This document shows positions 49,007 to 57,789 of a stretch of DNA of 64,000 bases, piece after piece. The position numbers and the translations under genes are program-made. The stretch is from NCBI GenBank assembly GCA_949296775.1, contig CASFQA010000002.1, forward strand, positions 160,305-224,304. Reading direction: 5' to 3'. The number at the start of each line of letters is the position of its first letter. The stretch's first letter is position 1. The notes below the pieces were generated by a model. The model did no database searches. It saw nothing but the letters and a program-made list of their open reading frames with translations, and was not told the origin of the DNA. Source of the DNA: an uncultured bacterium (GTDB lineage: Bacteria > Bacillota_I > Bacilli_A > RFN20 > CAG-826).

Positions 49007-49707
49007 CTTCCATCAGGGTTAAGGATCTTCGGAAAGTCTATAACCAAGGGAAGGAAAACGAAGTCTTGGCCCTTGGCGGGGTAAGTTTTGAGGCCGAGGA
49101 AGGGGAATTCGTCGTGATCCTCGGGGCTTCGGGAGCCGGCAAGTCCACCTTGCTTAATATCCTTGGCGGAATGGATAAGGCCACCTCCGGGGAGTATTGG
49201 GTATATGAGAAGAACGCGACCGAATTCAGCGATAAGCAATTGCAGCTTTTCCGTCGGCAGGACATCGGATTCGTCTTCCAGTTTTACAATCTGATGGCCG
49301 ACCTCACGGCCTACGAGAACGTTTTGCTAGCCGCCTCCGTGGCCAAGGACCCTTTGGATTCGCTTTCGGTGCTGGATAAAGTCGGGCTTAAGAAAAGGGC
49401 GGGGAATTTCCCGAGCGAATTAAGCGGCGGCGAACAGCAACGGGTATCCATCGCCCGGGCTTTGGTCAAAAACCCGCGGCTCTTGCTGGCCGACGAGCCG
49501 ACCGGGGCGTTGGACTCGAAAACCGGGGGCACGATTGTGTCTTTGCTGAAGGAAGTGAGCCGGGAGATGCATAAGACCCTTATCGTCGTGACCCACAACG
49601 CTAAGATCGCCGAATGCGCCGATAAGGTTATCCGGCTTTCCGACGGGAAAATCGAGTCCGTGGAGATCAACGCTAAGGTGAAAGATCCGGCTGAGATTGT
49701 TTGGTGA
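49003..49707 (+). CDS. ABC transporter ATP-binding protein, LolD/MacB type, without adjacent permease
   Basis: A 234-residue ATPase. Walker A is GASGAGKST (about 40), the Q-loop FVFQFYNLM, the signature LSGGEQQR (about 140), Walker B LLLADEPTGALD and the H-loop VVTHN. The class works with FtsX-fold permeases (lipoprotein release, peptide resistance, cell division). No such permease lies beside it: upstream is the small two-helix protein and downstream a glycosyltransferase that overlaps its end. The only permease-like gene in the window, at 19288, is truncated. It may serve the neighbouring polysaccharide genes or a permease elsewhere. Confidence 0.9.
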   Translation: MTSIRVKDLRKVYNQGKENEVLALGGVSFEAEEGEFVVILGASGAGKSTLLNILGGMDKATSGEYWVYEKNATEFSDKQLQLFRRQDIGFVFQFYNLMADLTAYENVLLAASVAKDPLDSLSVLDKVGLKKRAGNFPSELSGGEQQRVSIARALVKNPRLLLADEPTGALDSKTGGTIVSLLKEVSREMHKTLIVVTHNAKIAECADKVIRLSDGKIESVEINAKVKDPAEIVW

Positions 49708-49709
49708 GT

Positions 49710-50642
49710 ATGGGAAAGGCCACTTATATCCGTTATTTCCTGCGCAATGCCCCTTGGGTGATAAAGCAGCGTATCGACCATAAGCCAAAGAAACTCAAAC
49801 GGTTTAACGGGTATAAAGGGCTCAGCGTCGAAACGACGTCTAACGTTTTAGAGCAAGCGATCCTTTCGGGAAAGAGCTTCTGCGCGATCCGCTTCGGGGC
49901 GGTCGAACTCTCTTGCCTTAACAATCACGAGAAGATCGAATTCGGCTTTGCCAAGGATTACAAAGAAAGCGTTCGCTTCTCGATGAAAAACAACGCCGGG
50001 TACTATCCGATTGATTTCAAGCACCTTGAAGAATACGGCGATCAGCTGCTCGGTCTATTGAAAAACGTCGACTATCTCGGCATCAGCGGCATCAATATGG
50101 AGGACTACTTTCATATGAAGTATTGTCCGCAATCCCAGCCGATTCTCTATAAAGGGATGGAGCCGCTTATCGGGAATTGGACGAGGGCGCTTAAAGGAAA
50201 AAAGGTTTTGGTGATCTCCCCCTATTCGGAGGAAATCCAATTCCAATACGCTCGGCGAAAGCTTCTTTTCCCAGGCAATGAGGAGATTTTGCCGGAGTTC
50301 GGATTGACCGTTTTGAACTGCCCTCAAACCCTTGGTTCGGTACTTCCCCCAACCCCCTCGTTTTTCCGGAGCTTGGAACTATTGGAAGAAGCGATGGAAA
50401 GGGTGGATTTCGATATTTTGTTAGTCGGGGCTGGGGCCTATGGGACCTTTTTGGCCATCAAGGCCAAGCAGATGGGCAAACAAGCCATCCAAACCGGCGG
50501 GGCGACCATGACTTTGTTCGGGCTGATCGGCAAACGGTGGGAAAACCGGCCCTATGTCAAGAAATGGATCAATCCGGCTTGGATCCGACCTTATACTAAG
50601 CCGGAAGGATATGAGAAAGTTGAAGGAGGATGTTACTGGTGA
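49710..50642 (+). CDS. GT-D fold glycosyltransferase
   Basis: A 310-residue protein. ILSGKSFCAIRFGAVELSCL (about 50-70) and later LLVGAGAYGTFLAIKAKQMGKQAIQTGG are the signature regions of the GT-D type glycosyltransferase domain (formerly DUF1792), which adds sugars to glycoproteins or surface polymers. The start is ambiguous: TTG 49701, GTG 49704 and ATG 49710 are in frame; I use the ATG. It opens the polysaccharide cluster and overlaps or abuts the ATPase gene end. Cytoplasmic or membrane-associated. Confidence 0.8.
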   Translation: MGKATYIRYFLRNAPWVIKQRIDHKPKKLKRFNGYKGLSVETTSNVLEQAILSGKSFCAIRFGAVELSCLNNHEKIEFGFAKDYKESVRFSMKNNAGYYPIDFKHLEEYGDQLLGLLKNVDYLGISGINMEDYFHMKYCPQSQPILYKGMEPLIGNWTRALKGKKVLVISPYSEEIQFQYARRKLLFPGNEEILPEFGLTVLNCPQTLGSVLPPTPSFFRSLELLEEAMERVDFDILLVGAGAYGTFLAIKAKQMGKQAIQTGGATMTLFGLIGKRWENRPYVKKWINPAWIRPYTKPEGYEKVEGGCYW

Positions 50643-52156
50643 AAACCAACGATGCCAAACCAACTCTATTGGAGAACGGGTCGAAGCAGGAGGCGGTGCT
50701 CTCTTTCTTGGCCATTGAGGCGGTGGCCTTAGTTTGTTTCGGCTTTGCCGGAGCGACGGGGCTTACGATCCTTCGGGCCGCCGGGCTTTGCCTTGCCCTT
50801 TTCCTCTATCCATTGATATCGAACAGCCTGCGATTCCGCTCGATTGCCAAGAAAGACCTATATTTCTTGCTGCCGGTTTTGCTTTTGCCTTTGTTCTTAG
50901 GCTTCTCCTTGTTCAATTTCGCCATCTCCTCCGGCCTTTCCTTTGTCTTGGACGGATTGGTCGTCACCATCGGGTTCTTAGGGCTGGGGGCGCTAGGGTT
51001 CATGCTTTCGAGCTTGGATAAGTTAAAGAAGGAATGGATCCTGTTAGGCGTGCTGTCCGGTTTAGGATTAGTGGTCCTTATCTCCCTTATCTATACTTTG
51101 TGCGCTTACGGGCCTTTCTACGCGATGATTTACAAAAACGACGTCTATTATTATGACGGGGTGGTTTTCTACATCGCCGCCGAAGGAAAATACCTCGATG
51201 GTTTTTCCTTCGTTGAGGCCGATTTGAAATTCGCCTTGACCCTCCCCTTTATCCTTGCTTGCTCCGGGGTGGGGCTATTGGCTTTGTTCTTCCAGAAACT
51301 GGACAAGAAAGTCATTGCCGGATTAAGCGTCGCTTCCTCGCTTGGGGCGTTGTATTTGATACTGACCCCGCATCTAAAGGCCATTATCGCTTTGCTGCTC
51401 GTTTACGCCGTGGCCTTTTTGATGGTTGGGCTATTGAAAATCCGCTCGAAAAGCGAGGCTAGCCAAAAGAAGGTCGATAAAGGGGTCAAAATCGGTTTCT
51501 TCATGATTTTGGCCTTGGTTTTGCTTGGGGTATTTATTCTGCTCATCGATGCGATATTGGTGTCCGGAGGCGGCGGATTTCTCCGCAATATTCCCCTAAT
51601 TGGCAAATATTTTGAAGAAGGGGCGTTTATGCATCGGATCGAGACCGCCATCGGCGAGTTGATTTTCGATTACGATAACGCCGGTCGGCGCTCGCTCGAT
51701 ATCGCCTCGATTCTCTTCGGGGCGAATTCGAACTTGGTTTATGACATCCGGATCTTTGAATTCCAAATCCTTTATCAGAACGGCTTCCTCGCGTTCTTCC
51801 TCCTCCTTTATTTCGTCTTCTTCTTCGCCTACAAGGGCTACCGGGCTTTGACCCAGGCCAACGACAAAGACCGTTTCTTTGTTTTGGCGATCCTTGGCTT
51901 GGCTTTCGGAGGCTTTATTTACCTCTCCTTGTTCGATTCCGAGCTTCCGTTGAAGCACCCTTCGGAAATCGACGGAATCTTCTCGACCCATTCGACCAAT
52001 CTTCTCCCTTTCACCCGGAGCAACGTCGCCTTGCTGATGGCCTTCTGCTTCGGGGCAATCTACCTGCCGGATAAGCTCGACCCAAGCCGCGTGAAGGCGT
52101 CGAGCAAAGAAACTTCCGACGCATCCGCTTATCAGGAGGTTAAAATCGATGAATAA
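50639..52156 (+). CDS. Polysaccharide polymerase / O-antigen ligase-like membrane protein
   Basis: A 505-residue protein with about twelve hydrophobic segments and a large loop between late helices containing the GRR segment DYDNAGRRSLDIAS. The layout fits Wzy polymerases or O-antigen ligases, which join repeat units at the outer face of the membrane. I prefer GTG 50639 because AGGAGG is 8 bases before it; ATG 50630 lies directly against that site. It overlaps the upstream transferase by 4 bp and the next gene by 8 bp. Confidence 0.72.
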   Translation: MKTNDAKPTLLENGSKQEAVLSFLAIEAVALVCFGFAGATGLTILRAAGLCLALFLYPLISNSLRFRSIAKKDLYFLLPVLLLPLFLGFSLFNFAISSGLSFVLDGLVVTIGFLGLGALGFMLSSLDKLKKEWILLGVLSGLGLVVLISLIYTLCAYGPFYAMIYKNDVYYYDGVVFYIAAEGKYLDGFSFVEADLKFALTLPFILACSGVGLLALFFQKLDKKVIAGLSVASSLGALYLILTPHLKAIIALLLVYAVAFLMVGLLKIRSKSEASQKKVDKGVKIGFFMILALVLLGVFILLIDAILVSGGGGFLRNIPLIGKYFEEGAFMHRIETAIGELIFDYDNAGRRSLDIASILFGANSNLVYDIRIFEFQILYQNGFLAFFLLLYFVFFFAYKGYRALTQANDKDRFFVLAILGLAFGGFIYLSLFDSELPLKHPSEIDGIFSTHSTNLLPFTRSNVALLMAFCFGAIYLPDKLDPSRVKASSKETSDASAYQEVKIDE

Positions 52157-53069
52157 GAAATTCGCGTTATTGGCTTTGCCGTTCTTTTTGCTTGGCTGCG
52201 ATACGACCGAGCTTTACCCAGGCGACGCTTATATCGATACCGAATTCACCAATAACCGGTATAACCATTATGATGACGGGATGCTAAAAGCCAACAAGAC
52301 GGTGGTAGCCACCCTCCAAAATGCCGAGGATGGCTATTTCAACGGCTCGGGGGTTTGCGATGAACCCTCGGACTGCCGCGGCTATAACCAAGCCAAACAA
52401 TGGCATCCGGATTATTTCAAAAACAGCCAAGGGGCGGATCTCCGCTGGGAACCGGATATCGAGAACCCCGGGGTCGGGGTATGGTCCGACCAATCGGCTT
52501 TATATGACGTCGTTTATAGCCAAACCAAAAAGCTTGGCCGGCTCCATAATGGTTTTCGGGAAGGGTATCTATCGAAGCTTTATAACGGCCAGGTTCGCTG
52601 CAATGCCTGGGGGTTCTATTCGCTTGTATGCCTCGATGAAGATGGCTATGGAACCCTCTTCCCGGCCGAGTTGCTCGATGGGGAATATTTCGCCTTCGCT
52701 TGCCGCGGTGGTTCGAATTCGCCTGATGGCAACGTCGGCCGGGTTTCGTCTTTTGACATTAACGTGACGTTTTATAAATACGCCGACGATTTGGAGACTT
52801 TGGTCGGGGAGACCGTTTCTTTGGTCGATGTGAAGCTGCAAACCAATTATTCGGCCGAAGCCACTTCGCTGGTGGGTTTTGATTTCGCCGACGCCAATAT
52901 CGATCCTTCAGGTATCGTCGGCATGTCGGTCGATTTTGCTTGCGAGGACGTTTACGTCGATAAAGAAGGGGAGAAACACGTCAGCTCCACCGATTTCGAC
53001 TCCGATTCCCCTTATTACATCGGCTTGATGTTACTTGAGGTATTGATCCCGGATTCCAGCTGGAACTAA
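52149..53069 (+). CDS. Lipoprotein of unknown function
   Basis: A 306-residue secreted protein. The signal peptide ends in the lipobox LLGC with Cys at about 17, so Lgt would lipidate it. The mature part is rich in Asp, Tyr and aromatic residues, with paired cysteines (CDEPSDC, then CNAWGFYSLVC) that may form disulfides. The later segment resembles a beta-sandwich. Its place between polymerase and export genes suggests a role in assembling or binding the polysaccharide. The 3' end overlaps the convergent ATP-grasp gene by 39 bp. Confidence 0.75.
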   Translation: MNKKFALLALPFFLLGCDTTELYPGDAYIDTEFTNNRYNHYDDGMLKANKTVVATLQNAEDGYFNGSGVCDEPSDCRGYNQAKQWHPDYFKNSQGADLRWEPDIENPGVGVWSDQSALYDVVYSQTKKLGRLHNGFREGYLSKLYNGQVRCNAWGFYSLVCLDEDGYGTLFPAELLDGEYFAFACRGGSNSPDGNVGRVSSFDINVTFYKYADDLETLVGETVSLVDVKLQTNYSAEATSLVGFDFADANIDPSGIVGMSVDFACEDVYVDKEGEKHVSSTDFDSDSPYYIGLMLLEVLIPDSSWN

Positions 53070-53978
53070 GTGGGGCTTATATCCTTCGATATCCAACCAT
53101 TCGCCCATTTGGAAATCGGCTTGGTCATCATCGAGTATCAAAGTGCCTTTGGCTGGGGTGAATGTCATTTCCGAGAAACAGATTTTTCCCTCGATGTCGT
53201 AGACGTCGAAACGGACGAAGGGGAAAGGGGCGGAGGCTTTTTCCGCGAAGGCGATCACCTCATCCCAATTTTCCGGTTTGCTTGGCGGAGTGTCGGACTT
53301 CTTCCAACCATTGAATTGGCTGCCGTCGAAAGGGGAAAAATCGATATAGAGTTCATCGTAACGGATGTCTAGACCCCTGCCTCGGACGACATAGAGGTTT
53401 TTGGCCTTCCCGTTATAGACGTGGATCTTATATTCGATGGGGGCGATTTGCCCAGGCTCTTCCAATAACTCCTCGACGATTATCCGCGGCTTTATTTTTG
53501 AGTAATGGGGTTCGACCGTCGTTTTCCCATAATCGGTTTTCAGCCACTTTTCGAATTTCTGTCTGGTCTTGGCGAAATCGAGCTTTGCTTTGTCCTGACA
53601 TATCAGGTTGTATCCCGAGGCATGGGTGCATTTCAAAGCGAATTGATTCGGCAAAAGATCGAAATCGATATCGGAAAATTTATCAAAAACCCCGTAAATC
53701 GGGATTAAGTATTCAGAAAATCCGCATTCTTGTAAGTAGTGGCGCACTCCATCGCGGGAAGCGCAAAGCGAGACCAAATCGTCGTTTGGGTATTCGAATA
53801 AGCGAAGGTGTTGGAGCTTTTCGGTATAGCGGATAGGGTGCTTCAAATTGAGTTTGTGGTGGGTGATGTAACGATATTGGAGCTTCACATACTCTACTTT
53901 GGATATGGCCTTGATCGGGGCACGGAACAATTCGGCGAAGAACCGTTTGAGCTTATTGTCGGGCAGATTCGGATTCAT
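53031..53978 (-). CDS. TupA-like ATP-grasp protein of polysaccharide synthesis
   Basis: A 315-residue protein of the TupA-like ATP-grasp family. Family features are the N-terminal YRYITHHKLNLKHPIRYTEKLQ, the ATP-grasp strand FALKCTHASGYN (about 112-123), IIVEELLEE and the C-terminal FVRFDVYDIEGKICFSEMTFTPAKG region with metal ligands. TupA ligates acidic units in teichuronopeptide synthesis; related proteins are found in capsule clusters. It overlaps the flippase gene by 26 bp (same strand) and the lipoprotein gene end by 39 bp (opposite strand). Confidence 0.85.
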   Translation of the reverse strand: MNPNLPDNKLKRFFAELFRAPIKAISKVEYVKLQYRYITHHKLNLKHPIRYTEKLQHLRLFEYPNDDLVSLCASRDGVRHYLQECGFSEYLIPIYGVFDKFSDIDFDLLPNQFALKCTHASGYNLICQDKAKLDFAKTRQKFEKWLKTDYGKTTVEPHYSKIKPRIIVEELLEEPGQIAPIEYKIHVYNGKAKNLYVVRGRGLDIRYDELYIDFSPFDGSQFNGWKKSDTPPSKPENWDEVIAFAEKASAPFPFVRFDVYDIEGKICFSEMTFTPAKGTLILDDDQADFQMGEWLDIEGYKPHLVPAGIRDQYLK

Positions 53979-55503
53979 TGTTTTTGTCCTTTCGCCGGAA
54001 AACGGAGGAGATCAAGGTTTCGCGGACGGCCAATAGGCCGAAGATATAGATAAGCGCGTCGATGCTTAAGACTATAAGCGAGGAGAGCAGGTGGGCGCTA
54101 ATTTGGTCACCCCAAGGGATCTGGTTTTCCAAAACCGGTAGGAGAAAGTATGAGATGACGAAGATGGCTATACCGAAAATGGCGATCTTCAGGTTGTTGA
54201 GGTTTAAGATTGCCGGAAGAGAGTAATCGCGGGAAACGAAAAGCAAATAAGCCAAGACGAGGATGTCGGCGACCATCGTCGCGAGGGCTACCCCGATCCC
54301 CGGCGCGGTCGGGAAGGCGTAGATAGCCAAGATGAACGAGAGCGACACGTTGATTAGAACGCCGAATAGCATGGCTATGAGGTAATGGCGTTCTCTTTTT
54401 TGGGGTATCAGGATCTCGGTGTAAATATCATCCCCTAGCGAATAGGTGAGCATCATGCTGGCTAAAGCGAAAAGTATCCAGTTGGCATCGGCGTAGGAAT
54501 CGGTCAAATCCCCACCGGATATAAGGGCGGTGATCGGGGTTGAAAGGGCCATCATCGTGGCGATGGCGGGAATGGCGATAAAAAAGGTAATGTTGAAGGA
54601 ATAGTTAAGCAATCGACGGAAAGGGGCTTTGTTTTCCAATCCATAATAATAAGAAGCCCGCGGCATGAAGACGGCATATAAGGAGGTGATTAAGGTAATG
54701 ACGATGTCCACGCCCTTCACCCCTACCGAATAAGCCCCGACCGCCGCTTTGGTCGGGTCGATGAGGCCAAGGATGAATTCGTCGGTCTGATTGTACAAAG
54801 TCAAGGCTAGGGATAAGAGGGCCATGGTGATCAAAGGCCCGATGAACGGCCGGAAATTATATGGTTCTTTTTTCCGCAGCGAGACGTATTTATGGAGGAA
54901 AAGGCAGTTGAATACCGAGGTCAATATGGTGGATGAGATGGCGATCAAAGCGTAAAGGTATAAGTAATTTTCCGGGTATGCCGACTGTTTGACGAAAAGG
55001 AAAGTGCAGGCGGCGGAAAAGGCGATAAGGGAAACCGAGCGGACCGTGATGTAGAAATGCTTTTCCAAAGCGATGTATACCCACTCAAAGGAAAAAACGC
55101 CGACCAAGAAGTTGATGGAAAGCAGGAAGATGATTTCCGCCGAGGAATATAAAGAGGGGACCGAGAAGACGATAAGCGACATCAAAACGAAGCTGATTAA
55201 GGTCATGCCGGCTTGCAGCAAAAAGAATTGCTGGACGGTGGCGGAAAGCTTTTGCCGATCGTTTTTTACTTTAACGCATTCCCTGATTGCTAGGTTCGGT
55301 ATCGATATTTTCGCGAGTATCAGGAAATAATAGACGAAAGCGTTGGCCCAAGTGTAGAGCCCGAAGGCCTCATCGCCCAAGGCTCGGGTTATATAGGGGA
55401 AGGTGATGAAGGAAAGAATCGTCATGGCCAAGGTTCGGACGAGGTTGATGGCGACGTTGCTACGAACCGTTTGGGATAGTTGGCGGCCTTTGCTTTGCTC
55501 CAT
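53953..55503 (-). CDS. Polysaccharide flippase (Wzx/MATE-like)
   Basis: A 516-residue protein with about fourteen hydrophobic segments. The N-terminus TVRSNVAINLVRTLAMTILSFITFPYITRALG (spanning about 11-42), followed by GLYTWANAFVYYFLILAKISI, is the hallmark of the RfbX/Wzx family that flips lipid-linked sugar units across the membrane. The C-terminus is basic. No ribosome site is seen; TATAAT (minus strand, 55519-55514) ends 10 bases before the ATG. Confidence 0.9.
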   Translation of the reverse strand: MEQSKGRQLSQTVRSNVAINLVRTLAMTILSFITFPYITRALGDEAFGLYTWANAFVYYFLILAKISIPNLAIRECVKVKNDRQKLSATVQQFFLLQAGMTLISFVLMSLIVFSVPSLYSSAEIIFLLSINFLVGVFSFEWVYIALEKHFYITVRSVSLIAFSAACTFLFVKQSAYPENYLYLYALIAISSTILTSVFNCLFLHKYVSLRKKEPYNFRPFIGPLITMALLSLALTLYNQTDEFILGLIDPTKAAVGAYSVGVKGVDIVITLITSLYAVFMPRASYYYGLENKAPFRRLLNYSFNITFFIAIPAIATMMALSTPITALISGGDLTDSYADANWILFALASMMLTYSLGDDIYTEILIPQKRERHYLIAMLFGVLINVSLSFILAIYAFPTAPGIGVALATMVADILVLAYLLFVSRDYSLPAILNLNNLKIAIFGIAIFVISYFLLPVLENQIPWGDQISAHLLSSLIVLSIDALIYIFGLLAVRETLISSVFRRKDKNNESESARQ

Positions 55504-55513
55504 AATCTAGGCA

Positions 55514-55547
55514 ATTATATACGCCGGCGCGGGAAAATTCTTATAAT
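55514..55547. promoter_or_regulatory. Divergent promoters in the polysaccharide cluster
   Basis: TATAAT on the minus strand (55519-55514) serves the flippase gene. TATAAT on the plus strand (55542-55547) serves the glycosyltransferase at 55557. The two boxes are 22 bp apart, so each polymerase footprint would cover the other promoter. Neither has a good -35. Confidence 0.6.
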
Positions 55548-55556
55548 ATGGCGGTT

Positions 55557-56759
55557 ATGAAAATCCTCGTCGTTTGCATGCATTACTATCCCGAGCCTTT
55601 TACCATTTCGTCCATCTGCGAGCATTTTGCCCGTCAAGGTCATGATGTGTTGGTCGTCACTTCCAAACCCCATTACGGGTATGCCGAGATCCCCGAGCGA
55701 TATCGCAATCTCGACGACGAGGTCATAAATGGTGTCAGGGTCCATCGCTGCGACATCACGATCCGAACCGAGAGGAAATTGTCGATTATAAAGAATTATC
55801 TTTCCTTCTATTTCCATGCGAAAAAATACGTTAAGAAGCTCAAGGAAAATTTCGATGTGGTTTATTCCATGTCCTTATCGCCGATTATTTCGGTTTCCCC
55901 TGCCAATATTTATGCTCGGAAACACCATGTGAAGCACGTTCTCCATTGTTTGGACCTTTGGCCGGAATCGGTACTGATCACCAAAGCCATGGGGCCGCAT
56001 AATCCTTTTTATCATTTGCTCTATCATTGGTCGCGGAACATCTATCGGAAAGCCGATGAGATTTTGGTGTCATCACCATCTTTCATTGACTATTTTTCAA
56101 ACGTCTTGAAACTTCCGACCAACAATATTTGGTTCGTAATGCAACCTCCTTTGCTAACGGAAAAAATCGGGGAAGACAAACACTACGAAGTCCCAACTTT
56201 GGTTTATGCCGGAAACATCGGGAAGCTCCAAATGGTCAAGGAGATCGTCAAAGCGATTAAGATTGTCAAAGACGATGGATACAATGTCAATTTAGTACTG
56301 ATTGGCAATGGAAGCGAGGCTGAAGAAGTCAAAGGATTGATTCAAGAGCTCCGTTTAGAGGAGCACATAAGTTATCTCGGCATGCAGCCTCGGGGAGTGA
56401 CGGCCGCTTACTATGCCAACGCGACGGGTATTATCATTCCTTTAAAGCAAGGAGGATACGTCGGCAAGACGATTCCCAATAAACTCGTGTCCTGCCTTAA
56501 CGAAGGGCGTCCGATCCTAGCTTTCCTCCATGGTGATGGGGCGCGGATGCTTGACCAAGCAAGAGGCTCGATATTTGCCAAAGGCGAAGACGCGAGGGCC
56601 TTTGCCATCGCGATGGAAGAACTATTGTCTATGCCTAAAGAGGAAAGGGAAAAGCTAGGTCAGAATAACCGTGACTTCTATTTGGCCAAATGCCAAAAAG
56701 ACGAAATTTGCCAAGAGATCCTCACCGAACTAATTGAAGCAGCAAAGTCTTCATCTTAG
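55557..56759 (+). CDS. Glycosyltransferase family 4
   Basis: A 400-residue GT-B transferase. The N-terminal ILVVCMHYYPEPFTISSICEHFARQGHDVLVVT (spanning about 3-35) opens the acceptor domain. The donor domain from about 210 has VYAGNIGKLQMVKEIVKAIK and the region around YYANATGIIIPLKQGGYVGKTIPNKL, where the usual Glu is near. It resembles WbuB/WcaI-like transferases that transfer N-acetyl sugars. I prefer ATG 55557 because the ATG at 55548 touches the -10 box and could not be transcribed. The end overlaps the convergent gene by 38 bp. Confidence 0.88.
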   Translation: MKILVVCMHYYPEPFTISSICEHFARQGHDVLVVTSKPHYGYAEIPERYRNLDDEVINGVRVHRCDITIRTERKLSIIKNYLSFYFHAKKYVKKLKENFDVVYSMSLSPIISVSPANIYARKHHVKHVLHCLDLWPESVLITKAMGPHNPFYHLLYHWSRNIYRKADEILVSSPSFIDYFSNVLKLPTNNIWFVMQPPLLTEKIGEDKHYEVPTLVYAGNIGKLQMVKEIVKAIKIVKDDGYNVNLVLIGNGSEAEEVKGLIQELRLEEHISYLGMQPRGVTAAYYANATGIIIPLKQGGYVGKTIPNKLVSCLNEGRPILAFLHGDGARMLDQARGSIFAKGEDARAFAIAMEELLSMPKEEREKLGQNNRDFYLAKCQKDEICQEILTELIEAAKSSS

Positions 56760-57789
56760 CGGCGACGCTTTTGGGCGAATATCGAACTTTAAATTCGGCT
56801 TTTGCGTCGTTCTTTTCCAAATTTACGAGATTTTTCTGACTGTCGAGATGGTTTTTGAAGAAACTGTTTAGCCCGGTGGGGTCGCCAAGGGTCGGCTTTA
56901 AAATTGTGGCGTTTTTCATCTCCTCTTGGCTAATTTGCTCGCAGTAGGTCGAAACCACGTAATCGGATAGGCAAAAATACTCTAGCAGTTTCGAGGGAAC
57001 GCAGTAGGGGTCAAGTCGGGGGTCTTTTGGCCGGGGATTGATAACTGCTTCCGCGCCCAGGATATAAGCGTAATTCTCCTCTTTGGGAATCTGCCCCAAG
57101 AAGACGATATCTGGGTCGCTATCTATTTCCTTTTCCATATCACCGTGGCCGGCGATCACTAAGTCGAGATTGGGGCGGAAAGCTTTGTAGGATTTGATTA
57201 AATCCCTAACCCCGTAGCGCTCGAACAAAGCCCCGGAGAAATATAGGTATGGAGGTCGGGAGATGGCGTGATTGTCTACAAGTTCAACGCAGCCCTTTTC
57301 GATGACGTAGGGTTTCCCTTTCTTATTGAATAGATGGTTTAATTCAGTTGTCAACGCAAAATAGCCATCAGCTCTTTTGTTGGCTTTTCTGCAAAGGTAG
57401 CCATAAAACTTTCTGGCGTGCGAGATATTGATTGGATTATCGGTTAGTATAGCGACGCAAGGGGCTTTGATACTTTTGGCCGCCAAGGCGAATGGGAGGA
57501 TTAGCGAATCGTAAATAACTACATCGAAGTTTTTTCGGTTGACGTAGGAGGCAAGTTGCTTAGCTTCAGCGAATAGCTTGTTTTGGCGGACTAAATAGAT
57601 GAAGTTCAGATTGCTTGATATCCGTTTGGTTTGCGACTTGTTGGCGTAAGCGAAGGCCGTCACTTGGTCGGTTTTAGCGAGCCCGTGGATCAGGCTAAGG
57701 TGAAAGTTTTGGCCAGCCGGATTGGCCTGGGGGGTGAGGTGAAGAAAATCTTCCTGATCGAGAGCGACGCTTAAATACGCTATCCTCAT
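56722..57789 (-). CDS. Glycosyltransferase, GT-B fold (family 4-like)
   Basis: A 355-residue protein. The N-terminal MRIAYLSVALDQEDFL and a Rossmann-like first half are followed by a donor domain (about 175-330) with YLYFSGALFERYGVRDLIKSYKAF, LDLVIAGHGDME and PSKLLEYFCLSDYVV, the usual nucleotide-sugar pocket. It overlaps the next upstream gene by 4 bp (ATGA), so both are one operon. Acceptor and sugar unknown. Confidence 0.85.
   Translation of the reverse strand: MRIAYLSVALDQEDFLHLTPQANPAGQNFHLSLIHGLAKTDQVTAFAYANKSQTKRISSNLNFIYLVRQNKLFAEAKQLASYVNRKNFDVVIYDSLILPFALAAKSIKAPCVAILTDNPINISHARKFYGYLCRKANKRADGYFALTTELNHLFNKKGKPYVIEKGCVELVDNHAISRPPYLYFSGALFERYGVRDLIKSYKAFRPNLDLVIAGHGDMEKEIDSDPDIVFLGQIPKEENYAYILGAEAVINPRPKDPRLDPYCVPSKLLEYFCLSDYVVSTYCEQISQEEMKNATILKPTLGDPTGLNSFFKNHLDSQKNLVNLEKNDAKAEFKVRYSPKSVAAKMKTLLLQLVR

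Noticed and set aside
49003..49707. Part of a polysaccharide ABC exporter (Wzt/TagH type)
   Set aside because: Motifs fit the LolD/MacB class, not Wzt/TagH, and the cluster already has a Wzx-type flippase.
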